Part shown: piece by piece, positions 1 through 12,739 of the stretch
Layout: each line of letters opens with the position of its first letter
Numbering within the stretch: position 1 is the stretch's first letter
From: Euryodendron excelsum
Lineage: Eukaryota > Streptophyta > Magnoliopsida > Ericales > Pentaphylacaceae
DNA: 64,000 nt
Assembly: GCA_033060915.1 (NCBI GenBank)
Contig: CM065389.1
Coordinates: 21,777,001-21,841,000 of the forward strand
Direction: 5' to 3'
Notes under the pieces: model-generated
The model's database searches: none
Told to the model about the DNA's origin: nothing
The model's input: only the letters and a program-made list of their open reading frames with translations
Translations under genes and position numbers: made by a program

Positions 1-468
1 TTTTTTGACATTTTATTTTTCTTTACTTTTTCTTTAACAAATTCGAATTCCAAATACAATATAAAAGAAAATACGATATTTCAGTAGAAGATGCCAATCA
101 ATATGCTCCAATACTTACATTGAGATATATTCATGTGTTCATGATATGCATGCATGGACGTTTTCTTTAGTCACTAAAAATAGAAGGAACGACTAATAGC
201 AATTGATATGCATTATTGTGGTTTAAGTTAGTAAACGGAGTTGAGCCGAGCTGATAGAGTCTTATTTAAATTTGACTTGAAAATTTATTAAGCTATCACA
301 ATACTATCAAACTTGACTTATTTATTTTTTGAGCTAATTTTAAATAAACTTCAATAATTGAGTAGTTTGATTCATTTTACGACCCTATAATAACACAATC
401 TATGTCAAATTAACCATATTAAATAATCTTAGTCAAGCTCATGAAAAGGTTAAATTTAATAAAGTTAA
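1..468. other. AT-rich left flank of the outermost element
   Basis: I see no gene here. The stretch is AT-rich plant intergenic DNA with a MITE-like piece at about 222-392. It ends where a TGTGAGACCC-type LTR start begins at 469. Confidence 0.5.
222..392. repeat. Possible MITE-like fragment with GTAAACGAGTTGAGC-type end
   Basis: The left end reads close to taagttagtaaacggagttg. The right end is close to its inverse, ending ttttacgaccctat. A related piece (ggatcgtaaacgagttgaac) occurs at about 63236. Such GTAAACGAG.. sequences are common small non-coding repeats in plants. Ends and TSD are not clean, so the boundaries are approximate. Confidence 0.3.
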
Positions 469-1322
469 TGTGAGACCCAATTTTACTTAGCATCATGTTT
501 ATCTTAATTACATATGTTGTAGTGTATGATTTTCTTAATTAAGAAGCTTGATTAGTATATTTTAATGAAAACTTGTTATAAGGGGATTATAGTATTTTTG
601 AGCAAGATCAATTAACTTAATCTATGATTAATTAGTTTAATTAATCTTCATGCTTAGCTTAATATTAATGATGATTAATTATCTTAAGTGTTTTTAATTA
701 TGCTAATTAAGTGGATTAGGAAAATAAGGAGGAGCTAGGTGTGTGACACCTAGGTATGTGCTTCAGCTAATTGAGGTGTGTACATAAGGTGTGTATGTGT
801 GGTGTGTGTTTGCTGCTAGTATGTGTGTGTGTGTGTGTGTAACATGTGTAGCTATAGATACAAGTTGTATCTATAGTTGGCTTGAAGTCAAGGGATGAGA
901 GAAGAGAGGGCAACTTATTAGTATTTTGTGCGTTTGAAAAAAAGAAAAAGAGAGAGAAAAGAGAAGAGAAAGATGAGAGAAAGAAGAGAAAGGAAGACGA
1001 AAAAGAAGAGATTGAAGGAGAAAACTGAAATTTCCATTGTTGAGGTGAGAATTCTCATACTTATGCTTGATTCATGATACTCTTGTTGATTATTGTGTGC
1101 TAGTATATCATTTCATGTCATAAAAGTTGAATTAAAGTGGAGAGGGGAAAGGATGATAAGAGTATCCATGGACGAAGCCTTGAACCTTTATATTGTGTAT
1201 GTTTTTGGTATTTGAGAATTTTTTTATGATTTTAGAACTTTATTTTAAGTTTTTGGAGAGCTTGTGGTTGTATTGGGATGGCATGAGAAGATTTGAAGTC
1301 AAGTTGGGAGATTACATTTTGA
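469..1322 (+). repeat. Element X 5' LTR, first part
   Basis: It starts TGTGAGACCCAATTTTAC, contains a (tg)n microsatellite at about 820-840 and a purine-rich stretch at 930-1020. From about 1031 it is clearly homologous to 21466 onward (TTGATTCATG..TACTCTTGTTGATTAT). It breaks at 1323 where the Athila-like LTR starts. The first 560 bases have no counterpart in the 3' LTR. Confidence 0.7.
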
Positions 1323-2644
1323 TGTGATAAATTTTATTACTTGCAAGCGCAAGAATCAGATTGAAATATAAAAATGTGAGTGCGAGGTCGATTCCACAGG
1401 AATTTGTAAAATTTTAGAAAATAAATTATACTAAATCTAGTTCACCCTAACCTAGTTAAGAAATCTTGAGTTGAATTTAGCAATGAGCAAAAATAACTAA
1501 ATGACCAAATAAACAAGTAAACAATTAATTAGCAAATAATAATAAAGAGATGAGAGAAATTAAATTAAGATGACTAAAGTTTTAGAATCCACTCACATGC
1601 ATTATAATAACTTTTCACGTAATTCAACTTATTTTCCTAATTTACTTCATAATAATGTCGCAATCAAACTTGTTATTATGAAAAATATAACATTAAAATC
1701 ACTTTAATAAATAAATTAATGTATACTCTTCCTAACTTTAATGTTCAAGATAAAAAATTCATATGTATCCATTCGAAAATAAATCACATAAGAAATTCAA
1801 TACTTGAAATTATATCAATAAATAGTAGGGCTAATAATTAATTCAACAATCTCAAATCATGAATTAAATTTATATCCAAAATTATTGACTTTAATTAAAT
1901 CTAGACAAGAGTATTAAACAATTAGAACACACATGAAATATATATATGAATTACGTGTCAAATTATTACAAAGCACGGATTTCATCCTTAACCCTAATAT
2001 AAAAATTTAACGCTCATAATTTTAATATTCATTAAAAGTTAGAAAGAATAAAACATAAAACCTGATCACGTAAAAATAATAAAACTTCAAAACTTTATGT
2101 TTCAAGTCTTTCTCTTTTTTTTCTTTCTTCTTCTTTATTTCTTTTTGGCTTTTTCTGTCACTGTGCGACTGCTACGTGATTTGCGGCTTCTATCTCCTTT
2201 TCCTTTAGGGATTTTTGTCATTCTTTTAATACAATTGGCAGACCCCCTCCCTTGACCATACATCTAGGAAGGTTTTAATTTCTTTTTTTTATTCTTTTCC
2301 TTGGCTGCCCCCTTAACACGTGCACCCTTATATATATCTATATATATATATATATTTATATATAACTCTTCTTCACACACACACACATATACACATATAT
2401 GAATCTTGTTCCATTTTACAGAGTTTTCTTTATTGGTTGAAAGTCTTTTCTTTTAGTCTCTTTGTTTGAATAAAATTGTTAAAAGATTTGACTCTTTTAA
2501 GCACATATTTTTTATTTTGGTTGGAATTCTTCTTTTTTGCTCTTGTATCTAAATCTGCGATAAAAACAATAATATAAGTAAGTAAATAACAACTAAATAA
2601 TATAATTAAAAGGTAAAAATATATAAATTTTGTGACTTATCACA
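1323..2644 (-). repeat. Athila-like 3' LTR
   Basis: It is 1322 bp with ends TGTG..CACA. A polypurine tract (rc TTAAGTTGGGGGA) abuts its right side, fixing it as the 3' LTR of a minus-strand element. A run of alternating TA at about 2330-2365 and a CA repeat near 2376 lie where a promoter would be expected. Over the first 110 aligned bases I count about 15 differences from 14952 onward, 13 of them transitions. Confidence 0.9.
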
Positions 2645-2661
2645 TCCCCCAACTTAAATTT
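2645..2661 (-). other. Polypurine tract of the Athila-like element
   Basis: The minus strand reads TTAAGTTGGGGGA directly before the LTR start TGTGATAAG. It is preceded by the phrase TTGAGGACAAG, typical upstream of the PPT in such elements. Confidence 0.85.
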
Positions 2662-3604
2662 TACTTGTCCTCAAGCAAATCGATATTAAAAATAGAAAAA
2701 TCAAAAGACAACTAAATAAAATTATTTAACTAACTAATCTACTTTCGCTAAAAATCTCGATTGCATTTAACATATGCAATAATTCTTTTAAATCCCTAGG
2801 TTATCCCTAATGGATGAGTGAAGTCTCGTGAGGGCTTGTAGTGAATATACTCACAAAATTCTTGAATTTCTTTCATCAAAATCAACAATAATTATTTCAT
2901 TCAAATGCCAAGAGTTTAAGTAAAGCCATAAAATTTATTCCATCAACAAGGGTAGGAATCAAAGTTCAAAACACTAACAACAATTAAAAACACCTCAAAA
3001 GCTTGTTTGAAAAAAAAAAAACTTCCTGCTCATTTAGAGATGACTACAATTTTCAAAGTTTACTTGACTCAAACTTTATCAGAAGTATGTTTTGACTCAA
3101 ATCTCACAAGATATTGCGTTTAACAAATAAATCACTTCGAAGTAAGTGCATGTAAATACACTCTCATGTATACGAGCAGAATTAATATAAGTCAAAAGTG
3201 AACATCTCGCATACGTCTTTTTGAAAAACGATATTAGAAAAAGAATATTTTAGTCTCGTGAAAGGAATGCCAAATACTGAGATATAAATAATAAATATCA
3301 CATAATCACTTCAATGAATACACGCGTATCGAGATCATACCAACGTTTAAGATCAAGTAGGACTTTATTTAGGTTGTAATGCAAGGGTTATGAAGAAAAA
3401 GGTAAAGATCGAGCAATGTATATACGAATTATTGGAATTCTAACACAAAACATAGGGTACTTCTGCATTCTACTCGTTTCTTTTTTTTCTTCTTCTATTT
3501 TTCCACTATTGGTTTTCTTTTTCTTTTTTTTTCTACTGCTATTTTTTTTTTTTTTTTTTGAGAAATAGAATGGCCCTTTAACATAATATATCCCAACATA
3601 TCAC
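2662..3604 (-). other. Athila-like 3' non-coding region, distal part
   Basis: This is non-coding, with plus-strand T-rich runs at 3478-3560. It is separated from 8189-9327 by the solo LTR insertion. I see no ORF of note. Confidence 0.6.
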
Positions 3605-4139
3605 TGTCGTGCCTAGATTTTTTGCACTCGAGGAATACACACACAAGTAGAAAAAATATTGTACTCTCTCGTTAGAACTCATCCTCCTAGAAGAATGAGT
3701 GCGACTAGGTTTGAATTGAAAATTGATTTGAATAGAGGGCTTTTGAAAAACAATTTGGAGTTGCCACCTAACTTGATTAAGGTGAGTTAGGTCACTAAAA
3801 AACTAAGCACAATCCGAAGACCACACTTAGGGTTTTTGAAAACGATTTTAAAAATACTTCCTCAAGAGAGGGTTTTTAGGAAAACAGGTTATTTGGCAAC
3901 CTTTGCAAAATATTTAAGCCCTTGTTTTTTTAAAATAACTCCATTTTAGTCTTTTAAAAACAGTTATCTAGGTTCAGAAATTGGTTACGTGTAGCGAAAA
4001 CGCACTAAGCCATCACCTTACCCCACCCTTGCGGTACCTACATGTCTATTCACCATAGATTTACCTATGAGAGTCTTCAACTAACAAATGTCCAATCCTA
4101 TCCACTTTAGAAAAAGAATGTTTAAAAAGACATGATGCA

Positions 4140-5700
4140 TGATATGTAAGTGTAAGAAAAGAGAGTCTGAAAAATAGATTTGGAAATAGACTTAAAAAGA
4201 ACTTGATTTGATTTTAGAAAAGAGATTTGAAATTGAAAAGTTTTAGAAAGTGGAAATAGAGATTTGAAAATAGAAATTTAGAATTGGAAGTTTGAAAAAG
4301 GTTGTGACCGCAACCATGAGAGTTGCCTACGTATCCTTTTTGAGGAATCAGGTCAGTCGTAGTTCGGACAAGAGTTTGATGGAAAATAGAAGGTTTAATT
4401 AGAAAAAGAAATTGAATTGGAATTTGGATTGGAAGATTGAGAGATTGAACTTTGATTGAAAGATTTGATTTTGGAAAGCTTGGTTTTAGGAAACCTAGAC
4501 TTAAGAAAGACTTGAGACTTAGAAAAGATTTGACTCGAGTGTTGAACTTGGAAGATTAGGAAAAGATTAGAATTTAGGAAAGATTCGAATTAGGAAAGTT
4601 TTGTTTTAGGAAAGTTTCATTTTAGGAAAATTTTCGAATTAGGAAAGTTTTATTTTAGGAAAGTTTTGAAAGTTGGAAAGTTTAGAATTTAGAAAGTTTT
4701 GAAATAGGGAAGTTTTGAAAGTAAGGAAGTTTTGAATTTAGAAAGTTTTAGATTTGAAAAGATTTAAAGTTTAGAGAAGTTTAGAATTTGGAAAATGTTT
4801 AAGTTTTCGAAATTCTTGAAGTTAGGAAAGGTTTGAGTTTAAGAAAGATTTGAAAACTTAGATTTAGATTTGGAAAGTCGAAATTTGGAAAGGTATGGAA
4901 TGAGGAAAGGTATAGATTTAGGAAAGATTTAGAAACTTAAAGTTGAAGGAAAGATTTAAAAATTTAAGTTTTGGAAACCTAAGGTTTAGGAAGGTATGAG
5001 ATTAGGAAGGAGTGGATTAGGAAAGGTTTAGACTAGGAAGGATTGATATTCTTATATCCTAAAACAAGGGATTGGATTTTATTTCTAAAAGAGGTGTTTT
5101 GATTTTGTTTCCAAAAATGGAAGATTGGATCTAGTTTCCTAAACAGGAGATTAGATTTGGCATGGATTTGGAAGGATGAAGTTTAGAAACCCTAGATTTG
5201 GAAGACTATAGTTTTAACGTAGAAAAGAGGTTTTGGAAACCTAGGTTTTAAGGCAAGATTGAAAATTATATTTTTGGGAAGAAAAATTAGGGTTTCCTAA
5301 TCGTGGGTCTTAGGGCTTGACTTGGGCTCTAAGGAAGAAGATCTTGGAAAGTGAGTTTTTAAAAAGGGAAATTTTTGAAAGGAAATTCTAGAGAAGAGTT
5401 TTTAGAAAGTGAATTTTAAAGAGAGAGTTTTTGGAAAGATTTTTTTGGAAAGCAACAGTTTGAGAGAGTTTTTGGAAAGAAATTTTTGGAAAGAGTTGTT
5501 TAGGAAGGAAACTTAAGGAGTGTTTTGGGAAAGTGAACTTTGAGGAGAGCATTTTGGAAAAAAGTTTTTGAAAAATAGATTTTTTGGAGGAAGTTTTTAG
5601 AAAACAATTTTGAAAAGGAATTTGAACAGAGTTTGTGGAAAGCATATTGGAAAAGAGATTTTTAGGAGGAGAGATTTGAAAAGAGAGTTTTGGAGAGTTC
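4140..5700. repeat. Purine-rich degenerate tract inside LTR A
   Basis: The plus strand is almost all purine plus T, in degenerate units such as ttaggaaagttttg. The sister LTR carries the complementary pyrimidine version at about 25850-27720. Open frames across it (for example 5388-5702, minus) are low-complexity by-products. Confidence 0.75.
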
Positions 5701-6594
5701 ATAAAAATATCTCACTTTCCTAAAGCGATTCTAACCATAAGAAGATTAGAATCACTCTAAGATAGTGGTTTTGAAAATAACAAAAAGGTTTTGAAAATAT
5801 GAACCATATTGGTTACTTTAAATGTAACACTTTCCTAAAGCAACCCTAGCTAGGAAATGCTAGAATCACCTTAGGATTGTGATTTTGGAAACAAGTTTTG
5901 AAAAAGAAGGTTTTGCTGCAAGTTTTGAAAACAGTTTTGATGCAAACTTTTGAAAACAAGTTTAAAACAAACTTTGAAGGAACGCAAGATCATGATATGC
6001 ATAATGCAAATTGGGATTGTGAACATACAAGGTTAAAGTTTCACCATATAATCAAGAGGGCCGAACCCACGTGGTCTCTGGTTAGACTAAAAGAAAGCCC
6101 CCGACACAGTGACCCTCCAATAGTCTAATCATACACATGGACCGAAAAATCCCTTGTTTCAAGCATGCAAGGAGGGGGGGGGGGAAAGAAGATGTGGGAT
6201 TAAAATAGAAGAAAACCCAAGTGGATTCAAAGAGAGAAGAGAGGGGAAAGATGCGTAAACTTAAATAGAAAGCCTATCTTGTGTCTTGTTTATTTTGCTT
6301 TGCTTTGCGCGCTTTATTTCTCTTGCTTTGTTTCGGTCTTCACTTCAGTCTTTGTTTTGATCTTTGAGAGCTTCAATTTGCAGCACTTCAAGTCTTCAAT
6401 GGAGGCTTTGGAGGCTAGTGTGTGAGAGTGTAAGAGAGTGTATAAGTGTATAGGAGGCTAGGGTTTGTGTATGAAGGCTAGGGTTTGGAGAACCTAAATG
6501 AGACTAAGGTTTGTGAGGTTACGAGCTCTGTGTATCGAAAAGTAAGGTTTTTAGATTGAGTTTGCGGACCTCTTTCACGGTGGAGGAGGCTCTG

Positions 6595-6604
6595 TATTTA
6601 TAGA
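6595..6604 (-). promoter_or_regulatory. LTR A TATA box
   Basis: The minus strand reads TCTATAAATA, with four TGGCGCC palindromes upstream at 6619-6700. The sister LTR has TATAAAC in the same context at 25002. Confidence 0.6.
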
Positions 6605-8188
6605 GAGAAGAATGACCTGGCGCCTGTTGTAGTGGCGCCAGGCCAAAAAACCTTCTAGCACCACTAGAAGTGGCGCCAGGCCAAATTTTGGCTTGGCGCC
6701 ACTACTAGTGGTGCTAGCCACTTAGAAAATTTTTAAGGTCGGCAAGAAACATATCTTCAGAAAATTTGGGCGCTTGTACTAATGACTACCATGCAATTTT
6801 TAGCCTGGCTTCACTAGGACTGGCTCCGAAAGGTCCGGGAAGGATTTAAGGGACCGAGAATGGCCCGGAAGGCTAGAAAAGGGCAGGAACCCTTAGAATA
6901 AGGTCCCGGGGGGGTAATGGACTTGAAAAATGATGTTTGGGTTTGTTGGAAGGGTTGACCGGGCCATTAGAGGCAAAACGGTCAACTGGATTGAAAAACT
7001 ACTAGGATGGACTCGAAATGTCCCGGAAGAAGACTCGAGATTTGGAAACATTATTTAGAATGTTCCCAAAGGCTACCAGTTTGATACCCAGAGCCGGTGT
7101 GGTCGGAAAAGGCGACCGGCCCATCAGGGGCAAAACGGTCATTTTATAACGGGTTTGCCAGAATTGACTCAAAATGACCTGGAAAGATAATGGAAGGTTG
7201 AGAATACTACAAGAAATATTCTTGGGAGATTACTGGTTTGATACCCAGAGCCGGTGTGGTTCCTGGGGCGTTTAGATGCCTAGGGGCAAAATGGTCATCT
7301 TGACCGGAAAGTCTCGGAATTGGGTCGAAACTGACTAGAAGGCATCTAATCATGCCGGATTGCTTTTAAGGCAATCTTGGAAAGGTGAAATTATTGTTCT
7401 GAGGACTTAGGTACTTTCTCGAGAAATGTGCTGAAAATGGCCCTAGGGGCAATTTGGTTATTTTTCACTGAAGTGGGCTAGCAAGCACTGGTGTTGACTT
7501 GGGTTTTGAGTGTTTCCGCCACTCTGACGGCGGTCCCGTGATATAGGGGTTTGTTGGTAATTCCCTATATCGACCTGTTTACGAGTACTTCTGCTACTCT
7601 AACGGTTGCGATGTTTGTGAGTATTTCTGCTACTCTGACGGTTCGCGATCATTCCTGAGACTGTCTGATCTCGGGAAGCTACTATATGCACTTAGCGCTT
7701 GAGGAATCAACTTTCTCAAAAGGCGTGCCGAAACAGATATTTCTACATTGGCGAGCTAGCAGGCGCCAAAGGTGGACTGTTCTATCATCTCGGAGACTTG
7801 GGGTCTCGTCCCGGTCGACCGGTTTGAAGACCCTTATCGTTCGAAAGAGTTTACTCGAAAACATGCCGGATTGGAGGGTCTTACCACCTTGCGGAATCAA
7901 CTTTTTCGAAAGATGCACCAGGTTTAATTGGAATTAGAATTGGAATTGAAATTGGAAAGGGGACTTACCGTCTTCGGAAAGACGTGCCTGTTGGAATTGG
8001 ACCGAACATTACCCCAATGACATTTTGGTCATTTTATCTCTATTTGGGCTAGGCGGGCTCGCGAAGCGGTTTGATTGACGGGATTAGACTTGAAAAGTTG
8101 ATTGAGATTGGAATACATCCATATTGACTTGAGTACAAGTTTGGACAGACTGTAGACTGCCGAGTGGTCAAAAATAGGGTGCTAACCA

Positions 8189-9327
8189 AACATATAGGTT
8201 ATGAGGTTTAACAAAGAAAGGCTAAATAAAGCTCAACTTAGCTTCTAAAAAGTAAGGATGCATGAATACATGAAGGTTCAAAAAGACAAAGATGACCTAA
8301 GATTATCTCTCAAAAGTTGGCATACTCTTACAACTTGCATAAATTCAAAAAAGTCATAACGTGATAACAGTGTAACATTTCTCAACATTCAACCAAAATG
8401 AATGAATTAAAGGGACTAACAACAAAATTATGCGCTTTGAACAAAAATTAAGAGTAATTATATAATATCCCTCCAAATAAAGAATGGCTCAATACTCACT
8501 TGGACATTCAGTCTCCACATTTTTTCTTCAAGAAATGTAAATTCGTTGCAAATCACGTCTATTGGGCTTTTTGTAGGTGTACTAGTATAAATGCAATGAG
8601 ATACTTTAATAAGAGATAGTTTAATAAACTTTAATTTAGTACACAAGTCAAAGCAATAAACTTCTTAACTAAACTCATGGCTCAATGGCATTGAATCAAA
8701 GAACGCTATTCACTTTAATGTCAGAAATTTTTTTTTTTCACCTACTAATTCCACCCCCTAACTTAAATTAGACATTGTTCTCAATGTATGCAAAATAATA
8801 ATTATAGACAATGAAAGAGGGAAGAGATAGCACCTGAGAAACAGAATCCATAGCATATATAAATTTACTATACCTTAAACTTCATTCATAGAGTAGAAGA
8901 CGAAACAAGTGAGAAGTTTTCTAATGAAAGAAATATGAAATACAAAAGACTAGAATTATATCATGATGAAAACAATAAGACAAACCACTAGTGTTGTTTA
9001 AAATATTCAAAATATGCTCATCAAGTGGGATCCAATCATAATCTTGGAACATAGGGAGGAACCTATACTCCTCCAGATCGAAAGCCCATAGCGTGGTGTA
9101 GTGGACTCGTAGTGAAAATTTACCATTGTCTACCGTGAAAAATGGAGCTTCCATCCTGTGCTACACTTCCATAAAAGTAAAAATGGCGGGGCCCATAGGT
9201 TAGAATTTGATAAATTAATAAAAGAGAAATAAACTAAATAAAATAAAACAAAAAGAAACTTAAAACAAAACAAAACAAAACTAACTTAATAATACACACA
9301 AACAATTAAAAGGGATCAAGTAATAAG
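8189..9327 (-). other. Athila-like 3' non-coding region, proximal part
   Basis: No recognised gene. A second polypurine-like motif (rc TTAAGTTAGGGGGTGG preceded by TTGAGAACAATG) lies at about 8751-8785. A 77-codon minus frame at 8921-9154 resembles nothing I know. Confidence 0.5.
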
Positions 9328-10560
9328 TTAATCTTGATAAACAGGATCCTCTAAGAGGATTTCTTCAATTTCTAGGCTTTTTAGCTCTAGAGAGGGTTTC
9401 AATCTTTGCCCGTTAACTTTAAAATTTTCTCCATTATTTGGATTTTGAATCTCAACCGCTCCATATGGATAAACAGTATGAACTATAAAAGGACCAGTCC
9501 ATCGAGATTGGAGCTTTCTAGGAAACAAATGAAGTCGAGAATTATAAAGAAGAACTTTTTGACCAGGTGTAAAAGATTTTTTTAATATGTGTTTATCATG
9601 AAATATTTTCATTCGATCTTTATATGATTTAGCACATTCGTAAGCATCATGTCTAATTTTTTCTAATTCACTCAATTGAAGTTTCCCATTAGCTCCTGCC
9701 TTGTAAAGGTCAAAATTTAGTTGTTTAATTGCCCAATAAACTCGATGCTCCAACTTAACTGGAAGGTGACATGCTTTTCCATAAACAAGTCAATAAGGAG
9801 ACATTCCAATAGGAGTTTTAAATGTAGTACGATATGCCCACAATGCATGACTAAGTCTTACAGACCAATATTTTCTATTAGGATTTACCGTTTTCTCTAA
9901 TATTTGCTTAATCTCCCTATTAGATATCTCGACTTGATCACTAGTCTGTGGGTGATAAGATGTGCCAACTTTATAAGTTATAAAATATTTTTTTACTAAA
10001 TGCCTAAAAACTCTATTACAAAAATGTTTCCCACCATCATTAATAATAGCGCATGGAGTACCAAAGCGAGCAAATATATTTTCTCTTAGAAATTTAACCA
10101 CGACCTTGTGATCATTAGTTCTACATGCTATGGCCTCTACCCACTTGGACACATAATCTACTGCAACTAAGATGTAAAGATTCCCAAAGGAATTTGGAAA
10201 AGGGCCCATGAAATCTATGCCCAAACAAAAAAAATTTTAACTATTAGAATTGGGTTTAGTGGCATCATATTTCGTCGAGATAGACTTCCTAATTTTTGAC
10301 ATCACTCACAAGCTGAACAATATGTGTATGCATCACGAAAAATATAAGGCTAATAAAATCCACACTGTAAAATCTTTGTAGCAGTTTTCTAGCACTAAAA
10401 TGTCCTCCACAAGCATGATCATGACAAAATGAAATGACGTTTTGTTGGTCAGTGTCGGGGATGCATCTTCTTATAATTTGATCAAGACAGTATTCGAATA
10501 AGTAAGGATCATCCCAAAAGAAATGCTTAACTTTAGCCAAAAATTTAGACTTATCTTGTT
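9328..10560 (-). pseudogene. Athila-like integrase (C-terminal part of pol), broken
   Basis: Three minus-strand frames are consecutive parts of one integrase. At 10540-10289 lies the zinc-binding N-terminal domain, with FCHDHACGGHFS and a following VSDVKN where a Cys is expected. At 10224-9790 is the catalytic core: first Asp in GIDFMGPF, second Asp in IINDGG, Glu in [12 protein letters not shown]. All three catalytic acids are therefore present. At 9753-9328 the C-terminal part includes [18 protein letters not shown] and RWTGPF, a hallmark of the Athila branch. Stops near 10280 and 9785 separate the pieces. It would have inserted element cDNA into the chromosome; it cannot be made intact here. 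Confidence 0.85.
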
Positions 10561-10719
10561 TGGTCCATGTACTGGCATTTGACTAGTAACCAAACAGTTC
10601 ACAATATCGGCAAACCATGGTAAATATTAGGAAACATTCATTAATTGCTCATCAGGGAATGTCTCCAAAATAGGGTCAGACTCACTAGTGAAGTCTACAA
10701 TCAATCGAGATAAATGATC

Positions 10720-11700
10720 AGCTAATGAGATGGGCTTTAGCATCCTTTTTAGCCAAAAGATATTTCAATGCAACATGATCTGAGTAAATTATAACCTTAG
10801 ACCCTAACAAGTAAGATCAAAACTTGTTTAAGGCAAAAACCACGGCCAACAACTCTTTCTCTGTTGTGGAGTAATTGAGTTGTGCATCATTAAGTGTCTT
10901 GCTGGCGTAATATATCAAATGAGAAAGTTTATTATCCCGTTGCTCTAAAACAACACCAACTGCAAAGTCAGAGGCATCACACATAATTTCAAAAGGTGCA
11001 CTTCAATCGAGCGATTGGATGATGGGCATGGAGGTTAGTGTATTTTTTAATACTTCAAGCATTTATCAAAACTAGAGTCAAATACTGATAAATCATCCAT
11101 AAATACTTTTAGAAAACGTTCCACCATGATAGAAAATATGCTAATCATGCACCATTAAAAGGTGGTTGGGGCATTGCATAGCCCAAAAGGCATGCGTCTA
11201 TACCCAAACGTTTCGAAAGGACAAGTAAAAGTAGTTTTCTCTTGATCTTCTGGTGCAATAGGAATTTGATTTTAACCAGAATAACCATCGAGAAAACGAT
11301 AATACTTATGTCCTGGCAATCTTTCTAACATTTGGACTATGAATGGTAGAGGAAAATGATCTTTGCGTGTCATAGAGTTTAACTTCCGATAGTCAATTCA
11401 AACATGCCATCCTGTTTGGATACAAGTTGGAACTAATTCATTATCCTCATTTTTCACTACTATAACTCCTAACTTCTTTGGTAGTAGTTGAACAAGACTC
11501 ACCCATTCACTATCAGAGATGGGATAAATCATACCAACATCTAAAAGTTTAAGAATTTCAGCTTTAACTATCTCTTGCATAGAAGGATTTAGGCGTCTTT
11601 GCAATTTTCTAGAAGTTTTTGCATTTTCCTCTAAATGAATTCTATGTATGACTATAGATGGACTAATTCCTTTAATATTATTAATAGACCAACCTATTGC
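10720..11700 (-). pseudogene. Athila-like reverse transcriptase and RNase H, broken
   Basis: The minus strand encodes RT pieces: TGWHV then IDYRKLNS near 11400-11380, RMPFGLCNAP near 11190, and the catalytic block FMDD near 11100. The frame then stops. It resumes in RNase H with CDASD, TEKEL and YSDH (about 10990-10760), which carry three of the expected acidic residues. The RT thumb/connection segment between FMDD and CDASD is missing, so there is an internal deletion near 11040-11060. Several stops are in Trp or Gln codon contexts, consistent with C-to-T decay. It is an inactive pol remnant. Confidence 0.85.
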
Positions 11701-11704
11701 TTCC

Positions 11705-12480
11705 TTATGTTTTTTTAAGGCTGTTCAATAATTTTTCTTCATGAGATTCGTCTAAATCAGTTGTTATTATAACTGGCAGTGTCTCTGAAGGACCAAGAAA
11801 GACATATTTTAATGTGTTTTGCAAAGATTTCAATTCTAATTTGGGTGCATCCACTATTGATGGGTTTACTGGTGAGGATGAAAGTACAAGACGCAATACT
11901 TTAGGTTGCCATTTATTTGTATCCAACACAGGAGTTGAATATAATAAAGCATTAACTTGGTCAATAGAATCTTCAATATCAAAATTATCTCCAAAATGAG
12001 CTAGGCAAGTCTCTAAAGGGTCTTTATAACTATTTTGAATAAATGCTTCATGCACAAGATTATCAATCATACATATTGTCCCTCTCTCTTCCTCATCTGG
12101 TGGTTGTTTACTAATGTCAAAAAAATTAAGCTCAACAGTCATATTTTCAAATGAAATCCTCATTACACTATTCCTACAATTAATTAGAGCATTGGAGGTA
12201 GTCAAGAAAGGACGCCCTAAAATAATAGGAATTTTTCCCTTAGAGTTTTGAACAAGTTGAGTATCTAAGACTATAAAGTCAACTAGAAAGTAAAACTTAT
12301 CAATCTGAATCAATACATCTTTAATGACACCTCTAGGAATTTTGACAGACCTATTGGCTAGTTGCAGCGTTACTGGTGTGGGCTTTAATTCTCAAAGACC
12401 TAATTGTAAATAGACTGAATATGACAATAAATTCACACTAGCTCCTAAATCTAGTAAAGTCTGCTCAATATGATGGTTCT
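11705..12480 (-). pseudogene. Athila-like protease region, broken
   Basis: At about 12475-12440 the minus strand reads LLDLGASVNLL, the aspartic protease active-site block in the DLGA form used by this branch. After a stop, a 202-codon frame (12313-11705) continues with FYFLVDFIVLDT and PIILGRPFL, the flap and C-terminal signature of retrotransposon proteases. It then runs into a linker with many acidic residues before RT. The enzyme would cut the gag-pol polyprotein. Confidence 0.75.
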
Positions 12481-12739
12481 CTATTGTACAAGAAATTGTA
12501 AGACAACCTGGGTCCTTGTATTTTACCAGAACTTTACATTGAATAATGTAGCTGACTTGTTTAGCCAGAAATGCTTTTTTTTAGAACGTTTGTCTTTCTT
12601 TTTTAGTAACAAGGTCTTTAAAAAATTTAGTATATGATGGCACTTGTTGGATAACATCTAAAAATAGAATATTAATTTTTACTTGCTTAAACACTTTCAA
12701 AATATCCCTATATTGTGCACATTTCTTAGGGGCTATTAA

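Larger units (their letters stand above)
3605..8188 (-). mobile_element. Solo LTR of Ogre-like family A, nested in the Athila-like element
   Basis: On the minus strand this 4584-bp unit starts TGGTTAGCACCCTATTTTTG and ends ..GCACGACA. It is homologous along its length to the LTR 23326-28337, which is followed by a primer site. Here no primer site or internal region follows, so this is a solo LTR. aacatat lies at 3595-3601 and 8189-8195, but three bases (cac) separate the left copy from the LTR end. Contents on the plus strand: a 3' third with lesser repeats, about 1.7 kb of purine-rich degenerate AGGAAAGTTTT-like text, a G11 run, a TATA box, four GGCGCC palindromes and several dispersed gtatttctgctactctgac-like repeats. 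Confidence 0.85.

Noticed and set aside
5388..5702. 104-codon minus ORF rich in Phe, Ser and Lys
   Set aside because: It lies in the degenerate purine tract of the solo LTR and consists of repeated SKN/FSK text. The sister LTR shows no conserved frame.
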